Source: Pseudomonadota bacterium | GTDB lineage: Bacteria > Pseudomonadota > Gammaproteobacteria > Pseudomonadales > Pseudomonadaceae | Assembly: GCA_023431055.1 (NCBI GenBank) | Contig: JAEYXX010000129.1 | Coordinates: 4,148-68,147 of the forward strand | DNA length: 64,000 nucleotides | Direction of reading: 5' to 3' | Shown: one piece after another, positions 8,118-19,117 of the stretch | Layout: each line of letters opens with the position of its first letter | How positions within the stretch are numbered: the first letter of the stretch is position 1 | The notes under the pieces: model-generated | What the model was told of the DNA's origin: nothing | Seen by the model: only the letters and a program-made list of their open reading frames with translations | Databases searched by the model: none | Made by a program: the position numbers and the translations under genes

Positions 8118-8540
8118 GTGAATCTGATGAAGAAAATGCTGGCAGTACCGGCTGCCGTATTGGCCCTGTGGGCAGTGACTGCTCAGGCCACGACCGATGA
8201 AGCCATCGCCGAGCGCCTCAAGCCTGTAGGCGAGGTGTGCATCATGGGCGAAGAGTGCAAGGGCGTGGAAAACGTCGCTGCAGCCGCTGGTGGCGGTGCG
8301 CGTACCGCTGACGACATCATCGCCAAGCATTGCAACGCCTGCCATGGCGCTGGCGTACTGGGCGCTCCGAAGATCGGTGACACCGCTGCCTGGAAAGAGC
8401 GCGCCGATCACCAGGGCGGCCTCGACGGCATCCTCGCCGCGGCCATCTCCGGCATCAACGCCATGCCGCCGAAAGGCACCTGCGCTGATTGCACCGACGA
8501 AGAACTGCGTGAAGCCATCCAGAAGATGTCCGGTCTGTAA
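8118..8540 (+). CDS. cycB: Cytochrome c5
   Basis: A 140-residue exported monohaem cytochrome. A signal peptide (residues 1 to about 24, ending AQA) directs it to the periplasm. The haem site is C72-N-A-C75-H76, and M116 in INAMPPKGTC is the likely sixth ligand. C122 and C125 form the extra CxxC near the haem typical of cytochrome c5; C41 and C47 form another pair in the linker after the signal. It carries electrons towards terminal oxidases. The gene is single and ends in a strong terminator. The symbol follows P. aeruginosa usage from memory. Confidence 0.9.
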   Translation: MNLMKKMLAVPAAVLALWAVTAQATTDEAIAERLKPVGEVCIMGEECKGVENVAAAAGGGARTADDIIAKHCNACHGAGVLGAPKIGDTAAWKERADHQGGLDGILAAAISGINAMPPKGTCADCTDEELREAIQKMSGL

Positions 8541-8560
8541 GACCCGCCGCCTCCCTGAAA

Positions 8561-8584
8561 AACCGCCCTCCGGGCGGTTTTTTC
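8561..8584 (+). terminator. Rho-independent terminator of cytochrome c5 gene
   Basis: AACCGCCC (8561-8568), loop TCC and GGGCGGTT (8572-8579) are followed by TTTTTCG. The stem is strong and lies about 20 bases after the stop codon. Confidence 0.9.
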
Positions 8585-8588
8585 GTTT

Positions 8589-8801
8589 AGAGCCAGCTCA
8601 CGAGCTCGCGAGCTAGAGCCATACAAGGCGCAACGACCCACGGGAGTAACAGCCGAAGGCTGGCCCGAAGGGAGAGCGCCAGCGAATCAAATAGGCGAGG
8701 AACGCTCGGAGTCGCGCTCGACTTTACGAGCTGTAAATGAGCATTCAGAGCCTGTTTTTAACGCAGTAGGGCCGACGCGCAGCAGATCGTGAGCTGGCTC
8801 T
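8589..8801. mobile_element. MITE-like element, copy 2 (213 bp)
   Basis: AGAGCCAGCTCACGA (8589-8603) and TCGTGAGCTGGCTCT (8787-8801) are perfect 15-base terminal inverted repeats. The interior joins two modules: 8631-8688 matches copy 1 (281-339, inverted) at all but a few positions, and 8722-8782 matches copy 3 (36542-36600), including CTGTAAATGAGCATT and CTGTTTTTAACGCAGTA. No transposase frame is present. Together with the preceding terminator it fills the 339-base gap before the acyl-CoA hydrolase gene and could affect that gene's promoter. Confidence 0.75.
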
Positions 8802-8879
8802 TGAGGCGATGGCATGCAACCATGCCCGTATCTAGGCAGTCCAAGCTGCATTCGTCATGGATGTCGCGAGGAGCACCAG

Positions 8880-11015
<2,136 letters not shown>

Positions 11016-11023
11016 CGCAGCGT

Positions 11024-11785
<762 letters not shown>

Positions 11786-12268
11786 TCAGGCGCTTTTGCT
11801 CAGCCGCCGCAGAATGTCCCTGGGAATGCCGCGGGTATCGAGCGGCAGCTTGTCCGGCGCGGGCTCGATGCCCAGTTCGTAGAGCCAGTTGAGGGCGTAC
11901 TCGCGCAGTTGCTTGCGCTCGTAGGCCTGCCACTGCTGGCGAATCGGCGCAAAGGCTTCGATCTCGTAATCGAAGGCGCGCAGCGGTTTGCGACTGGTCA
12001 GCGCGGCACTGAGCAGTGGGTGGGCGTGCAGATCGTCTAGGGTGAACAGAAAGGACTCGCGCATGGCCACGCGCTGGGGTATGTCGAGGTTCGGCACCTG
12101 GCTGTAGCGCTCGGGATCGAGTTCGATCTGCTGGCGCTGCTCGCTGTACTGATCCTCCGGTGACAGGGTCAGGACGCAGCCGCTTTCCAGGTCCAGCCAG
12201 TGTTCCTGCTGTTCGCGGCCGTTGATCAGCTGTATCAGGGCATCGAGGTCGAGGGTGAAGGTGCGCAT
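11786..12268 (-). CDS. UPF0158 family protein
   Basis: A 160-residue cytoplasmic protein starting MRTFTLDLDALIQLINGREQ and continuing with WLDLESGCVLTL, which matches the UPF0158 family (PF03682), a conserved group without an established role. No catalytic motif is visible. The C-terminus is charged (GIPRDILRRLSKSA). As I recall, P. aeruginosa has poxB between xpt and rep, so this gene may be a lineage-specific replacement. The ATG at 12268 is chosen because it begins the family's conserved N-terminus; GGGGCTG upstream is a weak ribosome site. Confidence 0.75.
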   Translation of the reverse strand: MRTFTLDLDALIQLINGREQQEHWLDLESGCVLTLSPEDQYSEQRQQIELDPERYSQVPNLDIPQRVAMRESFLFTLDDLHAHPLLSAALTSRKPLRAFDYEIEAFAPIRQQWQAYERKQLREYALNWLYELGIEPAPDKLPLDTRGIPRDILRRLSKSA

Positions 12269-12344
12269 GGTTGCAGCCCCTGTTTCTGAGCGATGTTTTC
12301 TTTCTGACTGGAAAATCTGGCGAGGGTGCCGGTGGCATCGAAGT

Positions 12345-12459
12345 GGTGGGCTGAAGCCCACCCTACTCCGCCCAGACGTGGGGTGGGCCGGGCGGCGATC
12401 CGCGTCAGCCCACCGACCAACGGCTACAGGCCCGCACGTAGGGTGGGCTTCAGCCCACC
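12345..12459. repeat. GTAGGGTGGGC-type inverted repeats, locus 2
   Basis: Three consecutive hairpin units: GGTGGGCTGAAGCCCACC plus CTAC at 12345-12366, GGGTGGGC...GCCCACC at 12381-12414 enclosing CGGGCGGCGATCCGCGTCA, and GTAGGGTGGGCTTCAGCCC plus ACC at 12438-12459. The middle unit shares GGGCCGGGCGGCGATCCGC with locus 1 (3540-3557). Confidence 0.7.
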
Positions 12460-12492
12460 GAATAACCGACCATACACCAGTCAGCCATGACC

Positions 12493-14502
12493 TCAGCGCT
12501 TGAGCATGGCCCGCATGTTGGCCAGGGCGTCGTTACCGCGCGCAGTCTTGACCTCCACGGGCGCCTCTTCCAGGCCTTCCCAGACCAGATCTTCCTGGGG
12601 CAGCTCATCAAGGAAGCGACTCGGCGAGCAGTCGATGATCTCGCCGTACTGCTTGCGCTTGGCGGCGAAGGTCAGCGCCAGGTTGCGCTTGGCGCGGGTG
12701 ATGCCGACATAGGCCAGGCGCCGCTCCTCCTCGATGGTGTCCGCCTCGATGCTGGAGCGGTGCGGGAGTATCTCCTCCTCGAAGCCGATGATGTACACAG
12801 AAGGGAATTCCAGGCCCTTTGAGGCGTGCATGGTCATCATCTGCACGCCTTCGGCGCCTTCTTCCTCTTCCTGCTGGCGCTCGAGCATGTCGCGCAGCAC
12901 CAGCTTGCCGATGGCGTCCTCGATGGTCATGTCGCCGTCTTCATCCCTTTCCAGGGTGTTCTTCAGCGCATCGACGAGGAACCAGACGTTGCCCATGCGC
13001 GCCTCGGCGACCTTGTCGCTGGAGGCGTTCTGCCGTAGCCAGTTCTCGTAGTCGATATCCATGACCATGCTGCGAATGGCGGCGATCGGGTCGTTCTGCG
13101 CGCACTCCTGGCGCACGCGATCCATCCATTTGGTAAAGCGCTGCAGGCGTTCGGTGAAGCGCGCATCGAGGTGTTCGCCGAGGCCGATCTCGCCGGCTGC
13201 CGCGTACATGCTGATCTTGCGCTCGCTGGCGTAGTTGCCGAGTTTTTCCAGGGTGGTCGAGCCGATCTCGCGGCGCGGCACGTTGATCACCCGCAGGAAG
13301 GCGTTGTCGTCGTCCGGGTTGACCAGCAGACGGAAGTAGCTCATCAGGTCCTTCACCTCCTGGCGGGCGAAGAAACTGGTGCCGCCACTCAGGCGATAGG
13401 GAATCTGGTGGTGCTGCAATTTCAGCTCCATCAGCTTGGCCTGGTAGTTGCCCCGGTAGAGGATGGCGAAGTCGCTGTAGGGGCGCTGGGTGCGCAGGTG
13501 CTCGGTGAGGATTTCCAGCGCCACGCGTTCGCATTCGGCCTCCTCGTTGCGCGTGCGGATCACGCGGATCTCGTCGCCATGGCCCATCTCCGACCACAGC
13601 TGCTTCTCGAACACGTGCGGGTTGTTGGCGATCAGCACGTTGGCGCATTTGAGGATGCGGCTGGTGGAACGGTAGTTCTGCTCCAGCATCACCACCTTCA
13701 GCGACGGATAGTCTTCTTTCAGCAGCATCAGGTTTTCCGGGCGTGCGCCGCGCCAGGCGTAGATCGACTGGTCGTCGTCGCCGACCACCGTGAACTGGTT
13801 GCGCATGCCCACCAGCAACTTGACCAGCAGGTACTGGCTGGCGTTGGTGTCCTGATATTCGTCGACCAGCAGGTAGCGGATGCGGTTCTGCCACTTTTCC
13901 AGAATATCGGCGTGCTCCTGGAAGAGTTTTACCGGCAGGAGGATCAGGTCGTTGAAGTCCACCGCGTTGTACGCCTTGAGCGTGCGCTGGTAGTGCAGGT
14001 AGACGATGGCGGCGGTCTGCTCCTTCGGCCCGCGGGCATTGGCCAATGCCTCGTCGGGCAGGATCAGGTCGTTCTTCCAGCTGTCGATGAGGTTCTTGAT
14101 CTCGTCGGCACCGTCATCGCCGGAATACTCCTTCTGCATGATGTCGGTGAGCAGCGCCTTGATGTCGCCGTCATCGAAGATCGAGAAGCCGGGCTTGTAG
14201 CCCAGGCGCGAGTACTCCTTGCGGATGATGTTCATGCCCAAGTTGTGGAAGGTGGACACCGTCAGGCCGCGCGCTTCGCTGCCCTTGAGCAGGGTGCCAA
14301 CGCGCTCCTTCATCTCGCGCGCGGCCTTGTTGGTGAAGGTCATGGCGACGATGTGCTGGGCGCGGATGCCGCAGTTCTGCACCAGATGGGCGATCTTGCG
14401 CGTGATCACGCTGGTCTTGCCGGAGCCTGCGCCGGCGAGCACCAGGAGTGGGCCGCCGACATAGTTCACGGCCTCTTGTTGCCGGGGATTCAGTCGGGAC
14501 AT
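12493..14502 (-). CDS. rep: ATP-dependent DNA helicase Rep
   Basis: A 669-residue superfamily 1A 3'-5' helicase. Motif I is AGAGSGKT (residues 23-30), motif II is LLVDEYQDTN, motif III is GDDDQSIYAWRGA, motif IV is LEQNYRSTSRI and motif VI is EERRLAYVGITRAKRNLAL. Rep assists replication forks in passing protein obstacles and helps restart. Length and the SRLNPRQQEAVNYVGGPLLV start match Rep rather than UvrD. It is an isolated gene, divergent from the EAL protein across 270 bases that show no gene. Confidence 0.96.
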   Translation of the reverse strand: MSRLNPRQQEAVNYVGGPLLVLAGAGSGKTSVITRKIAHLVQNCGIRAQHIVAMTFTNKAAREMKERVGTLLKGSEARGLTVSTFHNLGMNIIRKEYSRLGYKPGFSIFDDGDIKALLTDIMQKEYSGDDGADEIKNLIDSWKNDLILPDEALANARGPKEQTAAIVYLHYQRTLKAYNAVDFNDLILLPVKLFQEHADILEKWQNRIRYLLVDEYQDTNASQYLLVKLLVGMRNQFTVVGDDDQSIYAWRGARPENLMLLKEDYPSLKVVMLEQNYRSTSRILKCANVLIANNPHVFEKQLWSEMGHGDEIRVIRTRNEEAECERVALEILTEHLRTQRPYSDFAILYRGNYQAKLMELKLQHHQIPYRLSGGTSFFARQEVKDLMSYFRLLVNPDDDNAFLRVINVPRREIGSTTLEKLGNYASERKISMYAAAGEIGLGEHLDARFTERLQRFTKWMDRVRQECAQNDPIAAIRSMVMDIDYENWLRQNASSDKVAEARMGNVWFLVDALKNTLERDEDGDMTIEDAIGKLVLRDMLERQQEEEEGAEGVQMMTMHASKGLEFPSVYIIGFEEEILPHRSSIEADTIEEERRLAYVGITRAKRNLALTFAAKRKQYGEIIDCSPSRFLDELPQEDLVWEGLEEAPVEVKTARGNDALANMRAMLKR

Positions 14503-14772
14503 GGGATCGATCGCAGAAAAAAGGGCCGCGCATTTTAACAGGCCTGGCGGCTTCTGCCGCGACCGTCCGGAACTGTGGCCTGGCGCACGGAATTGAAGCG
14601 CCGCGCGCTGGGTTATCCGAACGGATGCAGTACTCTGGTTCCACTTGCCGGTTTTTTGGCTATACCTCAGGATGTGCGTTCACTTTCACCCGGATGTGAT
14701 TGATTAGACGTCGGTTAAGACGCGCTCAGGCGACTCGATTCGCCATCATTCTTGATCATTGGGGGAGGTTGC

Positions 14773-16440
14773 TTGTCCACGCTCGTCGAACCCATGCGCT
14801 TGGTTCTGCTGGCGGACTCGCCAGGCTGGGCTGAATCGTTGCGCGAACACCTGGGCGCCCTTGGCAGCCCCTTTCCGCTGATCACCGCACCTTCCTGGGA
14901 AGCGGCCAGCAATCTGTTCGATGATCATGCCAGTGGCCTGCTGCTGACCACGCCACAGGCAATGCCCGAGGCCGGCCAATGCCCGCTGCCGATGGTGCTG
15001 CTGCTCGAAGACGAGCCCGTCGAGGAGCCGAGCGGCGTCAGCGACTGGCTGGTGCGTAGCAGTCTCAATCTCGATGTATTGCGCCGCTGCCTGCGCTACG
15101 CGCGCGAGCAGGGCAATCTCAAACATACCCTGCAGCGTCTCGCCGAGCAGGACCCGCTGACCGGCATCGCCAACCGCCAGGGTTTCCAGACCCTGCTTGC
15201 CGCGCGCCTGGCCGAATGCGGCGGCCGTGGCCTGGTGCTCGGGCATCTCGACCTGGATAACTTCCGTCACGCCAACGACGCTCTGGGTTATCAGGGCGGC
15301 GATCGCCTGATCCTGCAGGTGGTGGCGCGGCTCAAGGGGTTGCTGCAGCCCTGCGACCAGCTGGCCCGCCTGGGCAGCGACGAGTTCGCCCTGTTGCTTG
15401 ACGTACGCCGCGACCCGCAGCGCGTCGAGCGCCTGGCCGAGCGCGTTACCGAAGTGCTGGGCGAGCCCTACTGGGTCGACGGCGAAAGTCTGCTGATCGC
15501 CTGCAGCCTGGGGCTGGCCCATGCCCGCGCCGGGGAGGGCGCCGACCCGCTGCTGTGGCACGCGCATATCGCCATGCAGCACGCCAAGAGCCAGCAGGGT
15601 TGCGTGTTTCACGTCTATGACGAGCGGCTCAACCGCAGTGCGCGCAGCCAGGCCGATCTGGAGAGCGAGCTGCGCCGCGCATTGCGTCGGGACGAGCTGG
15701 AGCTGCACTACCAGCCGCGCCTGTGCCTCAAGAGCGGGCGCATCGTTGGCCTGGAGGCACTGGTGCGTTGGCAGCACAGTGAACGCGGGCTGCTCTCGCC
15801 CAACGGGTTCGTGCCGCTGGCCGAGGAAACCGGGCTGATCGTGCCGCTCGGTTACTGGGTCATCTCCCGCGCCCTGCGCGACATGCAGTGGTTGCGCGGG
15901 CGTGGTCTGCCGGCCCTGCACATGGCGATCAACCTGTCGTTCCGTCAGTTCCAGGACAGCCAGTTGCTGCCGACGCTCGGCCGTCTGATCGAAGAGCGCG
16001 GTGTCGATGCGCAGTGGCTGGAGTTCGAATTGACCGAAACCGCAGTGATGCGCCGCAGCGAGCAGGTGCAACAGACCATGCTGGCGCTCGGAAGACTTGG
16101 CGTGCGTTTTTCCCTGGATGACTTCGGGACCGGTTTCTCCTCCTTCGTCCATCTCAACAACCTGCCGATCACCCTGTTGAAGATCGACAGGAGTTTCGTC
16201 GGCGGCATGGGCGAGCGCGCCGAAAATCGCCAGCTGGTGCGGGCGATGATCAATCTGGCGCACAACCTCAATCTCGAGGTGGTGGCCGAAGGGGTGGAAA
16301 ACATCGAGCAGCTGGACATGCTGCGCCAGTTCGGTTGCGACCAGGTGCAGGGCTATCTGATCAGCAAGGCCGTACCGCTGGCCGAGCTGGCGCGTTTTCT
16401 GGTGTTCGGCATGCGCCAGCCTCTACTCGGCGGGTCGTAA
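14773..16440 (+). CDS. c-di-GMP phosphodiesterase with degenerate GGDEF and intact EAL domain
   Basis: A 555-residue cytoplasmic protein: a receiver-like or uncharacterised N-terminus (1 to about 115), a GGDEF domain whose signature is G201-S-D-E-F205, and an EAL domain from about 290 with E328-A-L, LTETAV, DDFGTGFSS, LKIDRSFV and VVAEGVEN all present. The altered GGDEF suggests no cyclase activity, perhaps GTP sensing, while the EAL residues for phosphodiesterase activity are complete. The P. aeruginosa gene next to rep encodes a strong phosphodiesterase (ProE), as I recall. TTG at 14773 has GGAGG five bases upstream; ATG at 14794 is the alternative start. Confidence 0.88.
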   Translation: MSTLVEPMRLVLLADSPGWAESLREHLGALGSPFPLITAPSWEAASNLFDDHASGLLLTTPQAMPEAGQCPLPMVLLLEDEPVEEPSGVSDWLVRSSLNLDVLRRCLRYAREQGNLKHTLQRLAEQDPLTGIANRQGFQTLLAARLAECGGRGLVLGHLDLDNFRHANDALGYQGGDRLILQVVARLKGLLQPCDQLARLGSDEFALLLDVRRDPQRVERLAERVTEVLGEPYWVDGESLLIACSLGLAHARAGEGADPLLWHAHIAMQHAKSQQGCVFHVYDERLNRSARSQADLESELRRALRRDELELHYQPRLCLKSGRIVGLEALVRWQHSERGLLSPNGFVPLAEETGLIVPLGYWVISRALRDMQWLRGRGLPALHMAINLSFRQFQDSQLLPTLGRLIEERGVDAQWLEFELTETAVMRRSEQVQQTMLALGRLGVRFSLDDFGTGFSSFVHLNNLPITLLKIDRSFVGGMGERAENRQLVRAMINLAHNLNLEVVAEGVENIEQLDMLRQFGCDQVQGYLISKAVPLAELARFLVFGMRQPLLGGS

Positions 16441-16442
16441 CC

Positions 16443-16504
16443 CGTAGCCCGGATGCAATCCGGGGCCGTGTGTCGGGGCTTCCCCGGATTGCATCCGGGC
16501 TACG
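16443..16504. repeat. REP-type palindromic pair overlapping a gene end
   Basis: CGTAGCCCGGATGCAATCC (16443 on) and the inverted form ending GGATTGCATCCGGGCTACG at 16504 flank about 16 bases. The right arm contains the complement of the MATE stop codon (16500-16502), so the repeat supplies that stop. It sits between convergent genes and may act as a two-way transcription barrier. Confidence 0.85.
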
Positions 16505-17885
16505 ACAGGCAGACCTCGCCCTCGATAGCTTTCGGCCGCTGCAGGCGTGCGGTCTTCCACTGGAAACCCAGCACCAGGCCGGTTGCCGTCGCTGCCAGGC
16601 CGGCCGCTAGCCCCCACCAGACGCCCTGTGCGCCCCAACCCAGGGCGAAGGCCAGCAGCCAGGCCAGCGGTGCACCGATGCACCAGTATCCAGTCAGGCC
16701 GATCACCAGGGTGGTGCGGCCGTCGTTGAGACCGCGAATCGCGCCCATGGCGATGCTTTGCAGGCCGTCGAACAGCTCGAACCAGGCGGCAATCGCCAGC
16801 AGGCTCACCGCCAGGGTGACGATATCGGCGAACGCCGGATCATGGCGGTCGAGGAACAGGCCGATGATCCACTCCGGCAGCAGCCAGAACAGCAGGGCGA
16901 ACACCAGCATCAGTGCCGCGCCGAGGCACATGCCTAGATGCCCGGCCAGGCGCGACAGGTGCAGGCGCTCGGCACCATAGTGCAGGCCAACGCGAAAGGT
17001 CACCGCATAGGACAGGCCCTGCGGCACGATGAAGGCCAGAGCAACCGTCTGTATGGCGATCTGATGGGCTGCCAGTTGCACGCTGCCCAATGCACCCATG
17101 CACAGCGTGGCGAAAGTGAACAGCCCCTGCTCGGCGGCATAGGTGCCGCCGATGGGCAGGCCCAGGCGCAGCAGCGCGCGCATTTCCGCCCGCTGCGGGC
17201 GACCCAGGCCGCCCTGCAGCCGGTAACGCTGGTAGGTCGGCGAGATCAGAATATACAAAGCCAGAGCCAGGGCCATGGCGCTGCTGACCAGCGCGGTGGT
17301 CATGCCGATACCGCTCAGGCCCAGGCTGGGCAGACCGAACCAGCCCTCGATCAGCGCATAGTTGATGACGAAGTTGGCGAACGTGCCGATGATGCTGATG
17401 GTCATCACCGGGCCGGGATGGCCGATGGCGCTGGTGAAGCCGCGCAGGGCCATGAAACACAGGTACCCGAGCAGGGCCAGCGACAGCGGGCGCAGGAATG
17501 CCATGGCCTGGCTGGCCGCAGCCGGGTCCTGGCCCAGGTGCGGCAGCAGCGGGCCCAGGCCGTTGAGGCACAGGGCGCTGACCATCCCCAGCAGCATCGC
17601 CAGCCACAGGCCATTGCGCAGCAGACGGGTGACGCCGTTCGGGTCACCAGCGCCATGGCGAATGGCGACCAGGCTGCCTACCGCAGCGATCACTCCGGTG
17701 CAGAAGATCGAGAAGATGAAGTAGCAGGTAGCGCCCAGCGCGCCACCGGCCAGTTCCTGCGGGCCGAGCCTGGCCATCATCAAGGTGTCGGTAAAGATCA
17801 TCAGCGCGTGGGCCAACTGTGCAGAGATCAGCGGGCCGGCCAGGCGCAGCAGCGCACCCAGTTCGCGACCAAGGGCATTGTTCAT
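16500..17885 (-). CDS. MATE family multidrug efflux transporter
   Basis: A 461-residue inner-membrane protein with twelve predicted hydrophobic helices, starting with GPLISAQLAHALMIFTDTLM, the first MATE helix, and containing GLPIGGTYAAEQGLFTFATL at the start of the second half, the NorM-like duplication. MATE carriers export cationic drugs against Na+ or H+. The last residues (GEVCLS) are encoded next to the REP repeat, and the stop is inside it. A divergent LysR regulator starts 139 bases away and may control it. The substrate is unknown. Confidence 0.9.
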   Translation of the reverse strand: MNNALGRELGALLRLAGPLISAQLAHALMIFTDTLMMARLGPQELAGGALGATCYFIFSIFCTGVIAAVGSLVAIRHGAGDPNGVTRLLRNGLWLAMLLGMVSALCLNGLGPLLPHLGQDPAAASQAMAFLRPLSLALLGYLCFMALRGFTSAIGHPGPVMTISIIGTFANFVINYALIEGWFGLPSLGLSGIGMTTALVSSAMALALALYILISPTYQRYRLQGGLGRPQRAEMRALLRLGLPIGGTYAAEQGLFTFATLCMGALGSVQLAAHQIAIQTVALAFIVPQGLSYAVTFRVGLHYGAERLHLSRLAGHLGMCLGAALMLVFALLFWLLPEWIIGLFLDRHDPAFADIVTLAVSLLAIAAWFELFDGLQSIAMGAIRGLNDGRTTLVIGLTGYWCIGAPLAWLLAFALGWGAQGVWWGLAAGLAATATGLVLGFQWKTARLQRPKAIEGEVCLS

Positions 17886-18024
17886 GATGAGTAAAACTTC
17901 GGCAGGATAGACGTCCCCTGACTGTCGGGGAGTGCGTGATGGCAGCTATTCTCTGGTCCTAGCCGAATGTTCACAAAAGGAAAAAAGCCATGCTAGGCAT
18001 GACTGAAACTCATGGTTGGCTGCC

Positions 18025-18945
18025 ATGAATCGGCGCCTGCCACCGCTGTATGCGCTGCGCGCCTTCGAGGCCGCGGCCCGCCACGCATCCTTCACCCGCG
18101 CCGCCGAAGAGCTGGCGATCACCCAGAGTGCGGTGAGCCGGCATATCCGCACGCTGGAGGACTACTTCGCCTGCCGCCTGTTCGAGCGACGTGGCCGCGT
18201 TCTGCATCTGACCGCTCCGGCGCGTGCGCTGCTGCCGGGGCTAAGCGAGGGCTTCGATGCCCTGGAGCGGGCCAGTGCGGCGCTGCGCGCCGACGATCAG
18301 GTGCTGCGTCTGAAGGCGCCCTCCACCCTGACCATGCGCTGGCTGCTGGCGCGCCTGTCGCACTTTCGCCTGGCCAACCCGGACAGCGAAGTGCAGCTGA
18401 CCAGCGCCTGGATGGATGTGGACAAGGTGGATTTTCGCCACGAGCCCTTCGACTGCGCGGTGCTGCTGTCCGACGGCCAGTTTCCTGACGAGTGGGAAAG
18501 CGTGCTGCTGTTCGAGGAATGGCTGACCCCGGTGTGCGCGGCCGTCGATGCCGAAGCAGGCCCCTGGTCGCTGGCGCGTCTGCAGGCTGCCGAGCAACTG
18601 CACCCGACGCCGGACCGGCGCGACTGGCGGCGCTGGTTGCAGGTCACCGGCCTGGCGGAGCAGGTGCCGCTGAAGACCGGTCAGCTGTTCGATATGCTCG
18701 AGCTGGGCATCGTCGCAGCCGCGCGCGGTTATGGCGTATCCATCGGCGACCTGCTGATGGTGGCGGAGGATGTCAATGCCGGCCGGCTCGGCCTGCCCTG
18801 GCCAACGGCGGTATTCAGCGGCGACAGCTACTACCTGGTGTGGCCGCGCAGCCATCGTGCGCAGGCGCGTCTGCAGCGGCTGCGCGACTACCTGCTGGCC
18901 GAAGTGGCGGCCATGCAGCTACCGCGAGTGGCGCGCGTGTCCTGA
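18025..18945 (+). CDS. LysR family transcriptional regulator, GcvA-like
   Basis: A 306-residue regulator. The N-terminal winged helix (LYALRAFEAAARHASFTRAA, then ELAITQSAVSRHIRTLEDYF) is of the GcvA/AmpR type, and the C-terminal half is a periplasmic-binding-like effector domain. ATG at 18025 is preferred over TTG at 18016 because MNRRLPPLYALRAFE is the usual GcvA-group beginning. It is divergent from the MATE gene, so regulation of that exporter is a natural hypothesis. The effector is unknown. Confidence 0.88.
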   Translation: MNRRLPPLYALRAFEAAARHASFTRAAEELAITQSAVSRHIRTLEDYFACRLFERRGRVLHLTAPARALLPGLSEGFDALERASAALRADDQVLRLKAPSTLTMRWLLARLSHFRLANPDSEVQLTSAWMDVDKVDFRHEPFDCAVLLSDGQFPDEWESVLLFEEWLTPVCAAVDAEAGPWSLARLQAAEQLHPTPDRRDWRRWLQVTGLAEQVPLKTGQLFDMLELGIVAAARGYGVSIGDLLMVAEDVNAGRLGLPWPTAVFSGDSYYLVWPRSHRAQARLQRLRDYLLAEVAAMQLPRVARVS

Positions 18946-19117
18946 AGAGAGGCGTGATAGTGGTCATCGATCATAAATGATGGCCATTCGGCATCTGCTT
19001 GTTGACCAACCTTTATTGTCAAGTATCCTTTCGCACTACGACTAAAGTCGTACGACGACGTTCTTTAACTCCTTTTTGTTGACCTGCCGTAGTGGCGCCG
19101 GGTCCTGAGAGCACAGC

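Noticed and set aside
14746..16263. A 505-codon minus-strand frame opposite the EAL gene
   Set aside because: Gln/His/Ala-rich antisense shadow without a family signature; the plus strand encodes clear GGDEF and EAL motifs.
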